Below, piece after piece: positions 7,983 to 16,798 of a stretch of 56,412 bases of DNA. A program made the position numbers and the translations under genes. Each line of letters starts with the position of its first letter. The first letter of the stretch is position 1. The DNA is from Pseudomonadota bacterium. GTDB lineage: Bacteria > Myxococcota_A > Polyangia > Polyangiales > Polyangiaceae. The stretch covers positions 1 through 56,412 of the forward strand of contig JAEYYX010000060.1 in NCBI GenBank assembly GCA_023428245.1, in the 5' to 3' direction. The notes under the pieces were generated by a model. The model saw only the letters and a list, made by a program, of their open reading frames with translations. It was not told the DNA's origin and did not search any database.

Positions 7983-9244
7983 TCGACGTCCTCCTCGCTC
8001 GCCTCTCGGACGGGCCGCGCCGGTTGTGAGAGGTTCGGAATCGCCGCCACGACACTCGACTGACGTCGGTCGAACGGCGCCGGCTCGGATGAGTCGGTGA
8101 TCGACGCGCGGTGACCGAGGGCGGTCTTCTCCGCGCCCACCGGAGCCAGGTCGATCAGGGCCAAAAATCGCAAGATCGGGTCCGCGCCCGTGGTCGGAGT
8201 CGCGAGCGCAGATACACCTGAGGTCGCATCGATCGTCACGCGCTCACCGCGGCGCAGATGAAATACGGCCTGCGACGCTACGTCGCGCACGCGCTTCTCG
8301 AAGAGATTGAGCGACTGCTCCGAAGGGTTGTCCCCGTCGTACTGATTCTCGAGGCGCATCCGCACCAAACGCCTGACGTCTCGCGCCCGCTCCATGACCA
8401 CCGGCGGCCCAATCCCCACGGAACGTCGCCAATAGATGTCTCGCGGATCGTCTCCTTCGCGCATCGTGCGCAGACCGAGGATGTCGTCTCCGCCGCCCCG
8501 CCGTGAGATCGAGCTGCCGTCTCCTTGGTCCGAGCCTGTGCCGGCGCTCTGACGGACTGTGTCGACCGCGGGGTAGATGATGAGGTCACCTTCCTCGGTG
8601 AAGGTGCGGGATTTCTCGAAGAATCCGAAGGGAAACCGCGTCGCGACCCGAAAGCCAACGTGACGATCGATACCGCGCCGGGCCGGAACTCGGCGATACG
8701 CTGCAACCTGAGACGAACCAGGGCTCACCTTCAAGAAGAAGCAGCGTTTGTCCGCGGGCTGACCGGCGCGCAAGTCCTCGACTTCGATCGCGTAGGAGGG
8801 CATCCTTTTTTTGTCGTTCCAGACCTGCACCTCGACGAGATGGGGCCTTCCGACCTGAGCGCGCTGAGGCAGTCGGCGCGTCACGCGGATGTCGCGCAGG
8901 CTCGCCTCGCTGAGCACTCCTGAAACGATGATGAGCGAGAGCAACATCCCAAGCAGGAGGTAAAGGAGGTTGTTCGCGGTCAGGATGCCAACGAAACCGA
9001 CGCCGAAGGTAATGAGAATATAAAAGCGCCCTTCGCGGGTCAGGCGCAGGCGGCGGGGCGGGCGGAGAAGCCCGCCGAGCCGAGAGAGGAACGCCCAAAG
9101 CGGGGAGGGGGGAGGTGCCCCGGCCTCCGCGGCAGCCTTCAGACGTACCGGGCGTGGACTGGGACGCACCGAACGCGGCACGACCTCCGTGAACCCGGGA
9201 TCTGAGTCTGACCTGTACTCATTCTGTACCGGACCGCGCGCCAT
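7979..9244 (-). CDS. DUF58 domain protein
   Basis: A 421-residue membrane-associated protein. After a Pro/Ala-rich N-terminus come two hydrophobic helices (FYILITFGVGFVGILTANNL and LLYLLLGMLLSLIIVSGVLS). The conserved DUF58 region follows, including GGGDDILGLRTMREGDDPRDIYWR and the family-typical W-R near the end of that motif. DUF58 proteins accompany MoxR ATPases and often contain a degenerate von Willebrand A-like domain. Position between MoxR and the transglutaminase supports a joint envelope-assembly or protein-maturation role. Its ATG is 25 bases downstream of the point where the moxR-like gene ends. Confidence 0.9.
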   Translation of the reverse strand: MARGPVQNEYRSDSDPGFTEVVPRSVRPSPRPVRLKAAAEAGAPPPSPLWAFLSRLGGLLRPPRRLRLTREGRFYILITFGVGFVGILTANNLLYLLLGMLLSLIIVSGVLSEASLRDIRVTRRLPQRAQVGRPHLVEVQVWNDKKRMPSYAIEVEDLRAGQPADKRCFFLKVSPGSSQVAAYRRVPARRGIDRHVGFRVATRFPFGFFEKSRTFTEEGDLIIYPAVDTVRQSAGTGSDQGDGSSISRRGGGDDILGLRTMREGDDPRDIYWRRSVGIGPPVVMERARDVRRLVRMRLENQYDGDNPSEQSLNLFEKRVRDVASQAVFHLRRGERVTIDATSGVSALATPTTGADPILRFLALIDLAPVGAEKTALGHRASITDSSEPAPFDRRQSSVVAAIPNLSQPARPVREASEEDVE

Positions 9245-9269
9245 GGATCCTCGAGGCGGTTCCCGGCGA

Positions 9270-10235
9270 TCAGAGCGGAACCGGCACGCGCCCGACGATG
9301 TCCTTGATGACAGCTTCGGCCTCGTCCCGCGTCGGAACGTAACCCTCTGCGTGGGCGGCGAGACGGACTCGGTGCGCGAGGAGCGGCACTGCGAGCGTGT
9401 GGATATCGTCGGGGATGCAGTAGTCGCGGCCTTCGAGCAGCGCGCGGGCTCGCGCCGCCCGCGAAAGGCTCATGCCCGCGCGCGTCGAAGCTCCGATCGA
9501 GAGCGCCGGACTCGAACGCGTCGCCGAGATCAGGCCCTGCAGATAGTTTCCGAGGGTGGCTTCGATGCGCACGGCCTCCACAGCTTCTTGGAGCTCCAGC
9601 AGCCCCTCGGGTCCCAGGATGCGCGGGACCTGCACGACGCGGTCGGTCTGGGGTTCGAGCATCAAGCGCGTCTCGACATGCGGCGGGGGGTAGCCGATCT
9701 CGATGCGCATCATGAAGCGATCGAGCTGTGACTCGGGGAGCGGGAAGGTCCCCGCGAAGTCCTGGGGATTTTGGGTCGCGACGACGAAGAACGGAACCGG
9801 CAAAGGTTCGCTCTTTCCGTCGATCGAGACCTGTCCCTCGTTCATGGCCTCGAGGAGCGCCGACTGAGTCCGGGGGCTCGCCCGATTGATCTCGTCGGCG
9901 AGGAGAATGTTCGCGAAGACCGGTCCGCGCCGGAGAACGAACTGTCCGGTGCCTTGGTCAAAAACGCTCACCCCAAGCACGTCGCTCGGGAGCATGTCGC
10001 TCGTGAACTGAACCCGGCGCATCTCGCCGCCCACAGCCTGAGCGAGCGCGCGCGCGAGCGTCGTCTTCCCGACGCCGGGCACGTCTTCGAGCAGAATGTG
10101 CCCGCGGGCCAGGAGCGCAGTCAGCGCGAGCTCGACGACGGCCGGCTTTCCATCAAGCGCCTTCTCGACGGCCCGCCGAAGGATGCGCAGAGTCTCGAGC
10201 TGAGCGGGCCTTTGGGCCAGGGCCGGAGCGTTCAT
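9270..10235 (-). CDS. MoxR family AAA+ ATPase
   Basis: A 321-residue AAA+ ATPase of the MoxR (AAA_3) type. Walker A is DVPGVGKTTLA (about residues 51-61), Walker B ILLADEINRA, sensor 1 VATQNP, followed by the arginine-finger helix ESQLDRFMM and the C-terminal lid. MoxR proteins act as chaperone-like ATPases that activate or assemble partner complexes. The ATG at 10235 is chosen because the family usually begins shortly before an LRRAVEKAL-type helix; the open frame continues to 10274. It is the first gene of a three-gene operon with DUF58 and the transglutaminase, a widely conserved arrangement. Confidence 0.94.
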   Translation of the reverse strand: MNAPALAQRPAQLETLRILRRAVEKALDGKPAVVELALTALLARGHILLEDVPGVGKTTLARALAQAVGGEMRRVQFTSDMLPSDVLGVSVFDQGTGQFVLRRGPVFANILLADEINRASPRTQSALLEAMNEGQVSIDGKSEPLPVPFFVVATQNPQDFAGTFPLPESQLDRFMMRIEIGYPPPHVETRLMLEPQTDRVVQVPRILGPEGLLELQEAVEAVRIEATLGNYLQGLISATRSSPALSIGASTRAGMSLSRAARARALLEGRDYCIPDDIHTLAVPLLAHRVRLAAHAEGYVPTRDEAEAVIKDIVGRVPVPL

Positions 10236-10384
10236 CGAAAAGGGAGCGTAGCACCCATCGCCCCTCCCGCCCAAGCACCCCCGGGTCAGCAGGCCCGAGG
10301 TGTGTCGGTGCTTCGGCTACCAGAACCTCAGAAGCGCATGAGTTTCGGCCCCAGGGAATATCCTTTCAGCTCGCCTATCCGGCG

Positions 10385-10400
10385 TCTATAGACACATAAG
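10385..10400 (+). promoter_or_regulatory. Probable -10 element, near-leaderless start
   Basis: TATAGA at 10387-10392 lies only seven bases before the GTG start of the ABC ATPase, with TTTCAG about 17 bases further upstream as a weak -35. The start site would fall at or beside the GTG, giving a leaderless or near-leaderless mRNA; no ribosome-binding site is visible. Confidence 0.4.
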
Positions 10401-11047
10401 TGAGCGACCTCACACACGTTGAGTTCAAGACCGTTAGCCGCTCTTTCGGCGGAGTCCCCGTCCTGCGCGGCATCAACGCCCGCTTTTCGAGCGGCGAGAC
10501 GACAGTGCTCATGGGGCCTAACGGTGCGGGCAAGAGCACCCTGCTCAGCATCCTCGGAACGCGCCTCTCCCCCACCCGCGGGGAGGTCCACTTCTTGGCT
10601 GGTTCGGAGCCTCTCGACAAGAATCAAGTCCGAGCTCAGCTCGGCTGGTTGTCCCACGAGCCCTTCGCCTACCTCGAGCTCTCGGGCCGAGCTAACATCG
10701 AGCTCACGCTTCGCCTTCACGGCCTCGATGCTTCCCACTACGAGCGCATCGCCGCGCGCGTCGGTCTCGGCAAGTTTGCGGAAAGGCCCCTCGGAACCAT
10801 GAGCCGCGGTCAGAAACAGCGGGTCGCCCTCGGGCGCGCGATCTGTAACGACCCGCGCCTGTTGCTCCTCGATGAGCCTTGGACAGGCCTCGACCAGGAA
10901 TCTCAGAAGCTCGTCGAGCGCATCGCCGACGAGAGCGTGCGAGCCGGATGTATCCTGCTCATCGTAAGCCACGAGCCCGGCACGGCCGAGAGACTCGGCG
11001 CGCGCGAGCTCGTGCTCCGAGGGGGCAAGCTCGAACCTACAAGCTAA
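10400..11047 (+). CDS. ABC transporter ATP-binding protein (CcmA-like)
   Basis: A 215-residue stand-alone ABC ATPase. Walker A GPNGAGKST (about residue 40), a Q-loop region near LGWLSHEP, the signature MSRGQKQR (LSGGQ replaced by MSRGQ), Walker B LLLLDEPWTGLD and H-loop VSHEPG are all present. The short length and the SRGQKQR signature resemble CcmA-type haem-exporter ATPases. However, no permease or cytochrome c maturation gene is adjacent, so the partner must be elsewhere and the substrate is open. It starts at GTG, apparently without a leader, and converges on the large beta-propeller gene. Confidence 0.85.
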   Translation: MSDLTHVEFKTVSRSFGGVPVLRGINARFSSGETTVLMGPNGAGKSTLLSILGTRLSPTRGEVHFLAGSEPLDKNQVRAQLGWLSHEPFAYLELSGRANIELTLRLHGLDASHYERIAARVGLGKFAERPLGTMSRGQKQRVALGRAICNDPRLLLLDEPWTGLDQESQKLVERIADESVRAGCILLIVSHEPGTAERLGARELVLRGGKLEPTS

Positions 11048-11054
11048 AGCGGAA

Positions 11055-11089
11055 GCTCTCGCCTGCTGCCATGGAGTGCAGGCAAGAGC
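11055..11089. terminator. Bidirectional terminator-like hairpin
   Basis: GCTCT-c-GCCTGC pairs with GCAGGC-a-AGAGC (11 bp, one mismatch, 12-base loop). It lies exactly between the convergent ABC ATPase and beta-propeller genes. No long T-tract follows on either strand. Confidence 0.55.
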
Positions 11090-11115
11090 GAAGCCTGAGA
11101 TCTCTTGAGACGTTA

Positions 11116-14100
11116 TTAGGGCAATAGCTCCATCTGCCACACGCCTTCGTAGCCTCGGGCGCAATAGGCGTGGCTGTCCGTCACCTCGAAGCTATTGCAG
11201 TAGTAGCTGCCCGTGTCGTGGGTCTCGGTCTTGAGCTCGTCCGGGTCTCGCGCGTCGATTTCGAGCATGCGGCCGCTCGTGTGGAAGAAGCCCCGTCCTC
11301 CGCGCGCGTAGAGCGTCCCCCAGCTGTTCCGCTCTAGCTCGACTGAGCCCAAATCGCTGAGCGTAGCGCTCCCGCTCAGGGCGAAGACTCGCATTTCTTG
11401 ATCGTAGCCGTTGCCCGCCTGGGCCGTCCGTTGGACGAAGATACGGTCGCCTCCGACCGCGATCTGGCCCGCACCAAAATGGCCGCGGTCGTCTTCACCG
11501 TCGATCTCGAGACGGCCCCGGAGCGTCGCCACGTCGCCCGAGAGCTTGAGGGTGTTCAGGCTGCGAATCGAGCGAGTGCAGAGTCCGTTCTCCAGCCACC
11601 CATAGGGGCAGAGTTCCTCGGTCGCCTGCGTCGAACGAACGTCATAGTCGATGGTGACGATGCGACCCTGATCCGCGTCAAAATCGACCACATCGCCAGG
11701 GATGTTCACCTCGGGCAAGACCTGGGGATTCGTCGGGTCACTCACGTCGATGCGATCGAGGTAATAGCGGACGCGTCCAGACCCATCCTCGAGGGGAACC
11801 GAATGTTGGCTCGCGACGATATCGCCCGAGACAAGCACTTGGCTGCGGTAGGAGCCATATCCGCCCCAGAAGCCATACCCGACATCGACCATGCACCCGG
11901 AGAGACTGTGGCCGTATCCGCCTTGGAAGAGTGCGTTCGGCACCTCGAGCGTGGAGGTCAGCTTCGGGCGAGCCGGGTCTTCGAGTGAGAAGACGTCGTA
12001 GCTGAACGTGGGCGTTTGCGTCTGGTTCCCCTGATTATCGTAGAGGTAGTAGCCCTTCGTGCGCCCGACGAGCAAAGCGCTCTCCGTCAGCGTGACACCG
12101 AGGACCGCTTCGTCATCCGCGGTCGCAGCGACCGAGAACGCTCGCACCACCTGCGGGGCACTCCGGTCGGTCAGATCCACGACGTAGAACCGCAGGAACT
12201 GGCGAGATCCCTTGCCATCCGTATAGCTGTAGATGCGCTGGGGGACGTAGGCGTAGTCGCCGTGAACGTAGACGTTCCCCTCCCAATAGGCCTGCTTTTC
12301 GCAGGTATCGTCCGTGGGAGCGACGGCCGAGAGGTCGAGCTCTCCGAGGGGCTCAGCGACGTCAACGTCGGTGAGCGAAACGAAGTCGAGCACAGTGCGG
12401 TCCGTCCACCAGTCCGACCCGAAGCGGAGCATCATATCGCCCATGACGCGGGTGGTCGCGACGTTGCGCGCAGTCTCGAGCATGTCGAGCGCCTGCGGTT
12501 CATCTCGATCTGAGATGTCGAAGGTCTGCACGGCGTTGTCCGAGACCGCAAACAGGGCCCCTTCCGCCATGAAACCCCGACGAGCTTCGCCGACCTGAGG
12601 CGCTACCCCGCGCAGCGCGAGCGTGTCTTCTGTCATATCGACGAGCTGGATCCCACTCTCATACCTCCCATAAGAGCACTCGTTTTGTGCTTCGTCGTAG
12701 TCCCAGCCCGCGTAGGGTACGAGGATCAGACCTTCGTCCGACATGATGTTGAAGGCTTTGTGGATACGGTCCTGATCCTCGGCGAAATTCGCCCAGCGTC
12801 CGCCGAAGTTCACGCGAGCGAGCTGTTTTGGCTCGCTGAGCTCGGAGACATCAAAAAGCGAGACATGCAGCGCGCCGCCTTCGTTACCGTCCTCGAAGCC
12901 CAGCGCGTAGATGCGATCGCCGCGGGGCTCCATGTGATAGACCCAGCCGGGGATCTCGAGCTCCCCGAGCTGGCGCGGAGCTGCCGGATCGCTCAAGTCG
13001 AAGGTGAAGAGAGGATCAGTTCTCTCGAAGGTGATCGCGAAAGCGCGATCCCCGTCGAAGCGCGCTGAACGGAGCGCTTCCGGACGCGGCAGCGTCACCT
13101 CCAGGGACCCGAGTTTGTTCACCTCGTTCGAAGAGACGACCTCAAAGGTCTCGATGACCGGTGGCGCTTCTGTCGAACCCCAAGCAGATCCCGGCTGAGT
13201 GACCGTTCGGAAGATGCCGCCATGCTCGTCCATCTGCCAGCGGCTCTGCACAGGTCCCGCCAAGCGGAAGCGCGCTCCGAGCTTCAGATCGCCAGCGGGG
13301 TCCGAGATATCCACCACGTCAGCGACGCCGTGATCCTCACCGCCCCAGTCCTGACCTGAGATGTAGATGCGCTTCTCGGTCACCGCGATGCTCCTCTTGC
13401 CGTAATAAGCGCCTTCCTCGGCGCCGATGCGGAGCTGGTCAATGAGCGCGAACTCGTCCGGATTGCTCACGTTGAAGGACACAACGTTCGTGTTCGGAGT
13501 GTTGGCGAGGCAGCCCCAACAATACCCGTTCTCGTAGGCCACGAGATACAGCACGTCGCCCACCTTCCGCGAGTCAGAGAGCTCGCCGGGCACGTCGTGA
13601 GCGCCGAGAAGGCGCGGAGAGCGCGCGTTCGATACATCGATCGCCTCGATCCGGCTCACGACCTCGTAGCGGTACGTCTCCGCTTCTTCGTCGTACAGGT
13701 ACGAGCCGTACCCGTTATACATCACGTAGACCCGCTCCCCCTCAACGTACATCTCGAAGGGGATGCCGCTCGACTTGTAGTTCCCGAGCAGGGCAAGCTT
13801 CGACGGACTTTTGATATCGATGATGGAAAGACCAGAGTAGCGGGAGAGGGCGTAGAGTTTCGAGCCGTCGAGCTTGATGATGTCCGCTTCTGCGATGGCG
13901 CGGGCCGGATCCGCGCCAGGCCCTTCGGCGCCGCCATCGTTCGGCGCGCTGGTCGATCCCCCGGCGCCAGCGCTGAGGTCGCCGTCGCCACCCTCCACCC
14001 CTCCGCGTCCCGCCGACCCCGGCTGGGCCGAAATAAAGGAGGTCGAACCGATCTTCGGATCGCTAGGGTCGCTCGGGTCCTTCCCTGGCGGCCCTTCTAC

Positions 14101-14187
14101 GTCCCGCCCACAAGCAGAGGCGAGCACCGAGACGAGCACCAACGACGCAGGAAGACCGTGACGCGCGAGCCGAGAAATCTGGAACAT
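11116..14187 (-). CDS. Secreted beta-propeller domain lipoprotein
   Basis: A 1023-residue predicted lipoprotein: hydrophobic N-terminus with lipobox ASAC (about residue 26), then a Gly/Ser-rich linker, then a long region of propeller blades. ADIIKLDGSKLYALSRYSGL and later repeats of the pattern 'D-x-x-Y-v-x-s-r' with ISDP/VSDP turns match the bacterial beta-propeller family of PF09826 type (assignment from pattern, not search). Paired cysteines such as CWGC and SYYCNSF suggest disulfides outside the cytoplasm. AGGAGG precedes the ATG. Function is unknown; such proteins are probable surface binding or scaffolding domains. Confidence 0.8.
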   Translation of the reverse strand: MFQISRLARHGLPASLVLVSVLASACGRDVEGPPGKDPSDPSDPKIGSTSFISAQPGSAGRGGVEGGDGDLSAGAGGSTSAPNDGGAEGPGADPARAIAEADIIKLDGSKLYALSRYSGLSIIDIKSPSKLALLGNYKSSGIPFEMYVEGERVYVMYNGYGSYLYDEEAETYRYEVVSRIEAIDVSNARSPRLLGAHDVPGELSDSRKVGDVLYLVAYENGYCWGCLANTPNTNVVSFNVSNPDEFALIDQLRIGAEEGAYYGKRSIAVTEKRIYISGQDWGGEDHGVADVVDISDPAGDLKLGARFRLAGPVQSRWQMDEHGGIFRTVTQPGSAWGSTEAPPVIETFEVVSSNEVNKLGSLEVTLPRPEALRSARFDGDRAFAITFERTDPLFTFDLSDPAAPRQLGELEIPGWVYHMEPRGDRIYALGFEDGNEGGALHVSLFDVSELSEPKQLARVNFGGRWANFAEDQDRIHKAFNIMSDEGLILVPYAGWDYDEAQNECSYGRYESGIQLVDMTEDTLALRGVAPQVGEARRGFMAEGALFAVSDNAVQTFDISDRDEPQALDMLETARNVATTRVMGDMMLRFGSDWWTDRTVLDFVSLTDVDVAEPLGELDLSAVAPTDDTCEKQAYWEGNVYVHGDYAYVPQRIYSYTDGKGSRQFLRFYVVDLTDRSAPQVVRAFSVAATADDEAVLGVTLTESALLVGRTKGYYLYDNQGNQTQTPTFSYDVFSLEDPARPKLTSTLEVPNALFQGGYGHSLSGCMVDVGYGFWGGYGSYRSQVLVSGDIVASQHSVPLEDGSGRVRYYLDRIDVSDPTNPQVLPEVNIPGDVVDFDADQGRIVTIDYDVRSTQATEELCPYGWLENGLCTRSIRSLNTLKLSGDVATLRGRLEIDGEDDRGHFGAGQIAVGGDRIFVQRTAQAGNGYDQEMRVFALSGSATLSDLGSVELERNSWGTLYARGGRGFFHTSGRMLEIDARDPDELKTETHDTGSYYCNSFEVTDSHAYCARGYEGVWQMELLP

Positions 14188-14364
14188 GGCACTCCTCCTT
14201 TCGCAAGAGTCATGCCCACTGCGACGGGCGCAAAAAGCCCTAGATTCCGCGGATTCAGGGCCCCGAAGCGCCGCCCCCGTGGCACACTTGGCACAAAGGA
14301 GGACCGGCGTGTCAGGCGCGCCGGGGCCGAGTCGGACGGAGCCGCAGAACCGCCCAGCGAAAGA
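14188..14364. other. Intergenic region without visible gene
   Basis: This 177-base gap carries the ribosome-binding site of the propeller gene at its left edge. A 13-base GCGCGCCGGGGCC at 14316-14328 matches the edge of the 92-bp repeat by sequence but does not extend further. Confidence 0.4.
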
Positions 14365-15060
14365 TCACTTCTCATCCGCCTCACCAGCTTCGCCTGCCTC
14401 ATCCTCGCTCGCGTCTTCCTCGCCTGCCTCGTCCTCGCTCGCGTCTTGCTCCGGAAGCATCGGCAGAGGTTCGAGGATGAAGGTTTTGGATCGGGCGGCG
14501 ACTTGTGGTCGATCCACGATCACGTGGGGTCGAGCCAGCGGACCTCGGAGCTTCATTCCGTAATAACCAATTCGACGTGCTTGCTCCTCGAAGGCCTGCT
14601 CATACGGAACGTTCGGGAGAAAGTACGCGGTCGGGCCCAGCGATACGGCGATCAGAAGGCCATAGGTCTCTTGCTTCCCGCCATGTTTGCGAGCACGCGT
14701 AAGGCCGCAGAACATTTGTCGATGGTCCATTCGCGCGGAAATTTTCTCGAACAGCGCCCTCGACTCTGGATAGTAAATCTGGTCTGGAACCTCATATCGC
14801 TTGAGCGTGCCAGGTCTGCGCTTTCGTTGAGCAATCACCTCATACCAAGTTCCCGGAGGCAGATTGGTAACGACCGTCACGTCCACGCAATCGTCCGGTG
14901 CCCACTTCGCAGTCACGCTCAGGTAGACCTCTTCTTCGAAGGGCGGAAGGTTCAGAGAAGCGGGCTTGTTGTCGGAGCGGAGATAGATAAGAAGCAAGCC
15001 CATCAGAGCTAGGGCAGTCGAGATCTGGATGAAGAGTCGCACTGCCCTCTTCCTTGCCAC
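14365..15060 (-). CDS. Membrane-anchored hypothetical protein with acidic repeat tail
   Basis: A 231-residue protein with one N-terminal membrane helix (TALALMGLLLIYL) and an otherwise extracytoplasmic body with no recognised domain. The C-terminus is a run of near-identical units, EQDASEDEAGEEDASEDEAG and then AGEADEK, reflected in the DNA at about 14375-14455. The GTG start overlaps the upstream stop codon by one base (TAGTG), so translation is coupled to the second beta-propeller gene. A partnership with that protein is inferred from this coupling. Confidence 0.7.
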   Translation of the reverse strand: MARKRAVRLFIQISTALALMGLLLIYLRSDNKPASLNLPPFEEEVYLSVTAKWAPDDCVDVTVVTNLPPGTWYEVIAQRKRRPGTLKRYEVPDQIYYPESRALFEKISARMDHRQMFCGLTRARKHGGKQETYGLLIAVSLGPTAYFLPNVPYEQAFEEQARRIGYYGMKLRGPLARPHVIVDRPQVAARSKTFILEPLPMLPEQDASEDEAGEEDASEDEAGEAGEADEK

Positions 15061-16646
15061 TAGTTCCCCCAGGTCGGTGGAAGGTAGATCGAGGACCCCT
15101 CGGCAACCTCCGTCAGAGGAAAACGTACGCCGGGCGCGGAGAAGTTCTCATAGAACAACACTCCATCTTCGAGTGTCAGGACTCCGCTGCCGTCGGGGGC
15201 TGGCCAAAACGTTCTTTGGCGCTCTGGATAGCTGGGAGCGTGGGGCGCATCGAAAGTCCCTGTGAGAACCGGGCTCGAAGGATCGCGCACGTCTTGGATG
15301 GCCGTGAAGGAGCAGGGAGCGCACGGAAGCGAGAGGTCCTCCGGGTCCCCTAGCGTATCAATGAAGATCGCGCCGCGTCGTCCTAAGGTCAAGATGAGTT
15401 CGCCTCGCGCATCGACCGGCGTCCACTCGACTCGATCACTTCGCAGATCGAGCGCCTTCCAAGCCTCAGGATACTCGTCGCCTTCGCCCAGCTCCTGAGC
15501 GAAGATTTTGTTACCCACCAGAGAGGGAGATCGGAACCTGAGCCCAGCAGGTGCTAAGGCCGTCACGTCTACCGAACCTATGCTCTTCGAGTTCACCTCG
15601 AATCGCTCGATTTGAACGCCATCCTCGCCTTTCGCGCAATAGACCCAGATCTTGTTCGACACCACACCCGGAAAACATCGCTCCGCACTGTCAGGTCCCC
15701 ACGCTCGAAACACACCGAGATCCCCCGCGTTCGTGGAGAGGGGTGTATCCGACCCAAACTCCCGGACCGAAAGGGAACGCCAGCTGCCCTCGGCCCCCAC
15801 AGCAAATGTCGAGACGAGGCTCAGCGATGTTCCCGTAATGTTCTCCACCTGCCCGACGCGAGCGAAGCAATTGCCAGAACCTTCTGTAGGGGTACAACCT
15901 TCTTGCGGCTTGCCCTTTACGCTCCAGATGTTGGAATGATCTGAAGCTATCGGCGCACCCTCTCCCTCATAAATCAGAACCAGCTGATTACCGCCGCGGG
16001 TAGCCTGAAACCACACCAGTTCGTTGGCTCGGATCTCGACCGTCTCGCGCTCCGGATGGAACCAATAGAACCTCGTGCCGTCCTGAATCAAATAGCTGGG
16101 ACCAACGTCACCGCTCCACGCAAACAGGTCGCTGTCCCCGATCGGCACGTGCGTCGAGCGGTTGCTCGCCGTCCTCGCAAGGCGAAAGTGATCGTGATAG
16201 ACGGTGAGATACCGACCGTCCCCGAGCCAGCGAAAGCGAACGGCCGCGCTCTCGAGCCGAGTCTTCGTCAATCGCTCTGGTGTTGTCCAATTCTCCTCGG
16301 AGAAGCCGAAATAGGCCTCGTAATTGATCTCGGTGTCGGTCGTCGCCGCAGCAAGGCGACGACCATCGAAGCTCCACTGTACGCCGTAAGCGCGATAACC
16401 CATCGAAGAGATCGGCGCTTCGACACGCTCTGGATTGGCAAGATCGTCGAAGGATACGATAGTGAGATTTGGGTCATTCACGATGGCTAGGACGCGATAG
16501 GCCCTCCCTGTCCTTCGAGCTTCGCTTTCTAAAGGGGGATCCGAGTCAGTGCTCGTAGCACCTCCGCAAGCGCAGAGGTGCAGAACGGAAAGCAACACCA
16601 ACACGGAATGGTTTGCTCTACTGACAATCCGACCAATTCGAATCAT
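15060..16646 (-). CDS. Secreted WD40-like beta-propeller lipoprotein
   Basis: A 528-residue predicted lipoprotein with a signal sequence ending in LHLCACGG. Blade-like repeats follow, for example YGVQWSFDGRRLAAATTD and VRFRWLGDGRYLTVYHD, which have the PD40/TolB-like S-x-D-G-x-x-L/I-A pattern. The ATG at 16646 is preceded by GGAGACC; the open frame reaches 16778 but the added part lacks a signal peptide. It shares a TAGTG junction with the acidic-tail protein. A binding or sensory role outside the inner membrane is likely; ligand unknown. Confidence 0.75.
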   Translation of the reverse strand: MIRIGRIVSRANHSVLVLLSVLHLCACGGATSTDSDPPLESEARRTGRAYRVLAIVNDPNLTIVSFDDLANPERVEAPISSMGYRAYGVQWSFDGRRLAAATTDTEINYEAYFGFSEENWTTPERLTKTRLESAAVRFRWLGDGRYLTVYHDHFRLARTASNRSTHVPIGDSDLFAWSGDVGPSYLIQDGTRFYWFHPERETVEIRANELVWFQATRGGNQLVLIYEGEGAPIASDHSNIWSVKGKPQEGCTPTEGSGNCFARVGQVENITGTSLSLVSTFAVGAEGSWRSLSVREFGSDTPLSTNAGDLGVFRAWGPDSAERCFPGVVSNKIWVYCAKGEDGVQIERFEVNSKSIGSVDVTALAPAGLRFRSPSLVGNKIFAQELGEGDEYPEAWKALDLRSDRVEWTPVDARGELILTLGRRGAIFIDTLGDPEDLSLPCAPCSFTAIQDVRDPSSPVLTGTFDAPHAPSYPERQRTFWPAPDGSGVLTLEDGVLFYENFSAPGVRFPLTEVAEGSSIYLPPTWGN

Positions 16647-16798
16647 AGGGGTCTCCGCTGCAGGTCGCTGCCTTTTCCCGAAGGTCCTCGCCCCTCGTCC
16701 CCTGGGCCCCAGCGCCCAGCATGTTAAACCCCTTGTCGACGGAAAGCCCGCCACTTTCTCAATCATTACGCCGCGCATGCGGAGAAAGACAACGCCGG

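Noticed and set aside
14316..14328. Possible third copy of the 92-bp repeat (GCGCGCCGGGGCC)
   Set aside because: Only 13 bases match and similarity stops on both sides, which is plausible by chance in GC-rich DNA.
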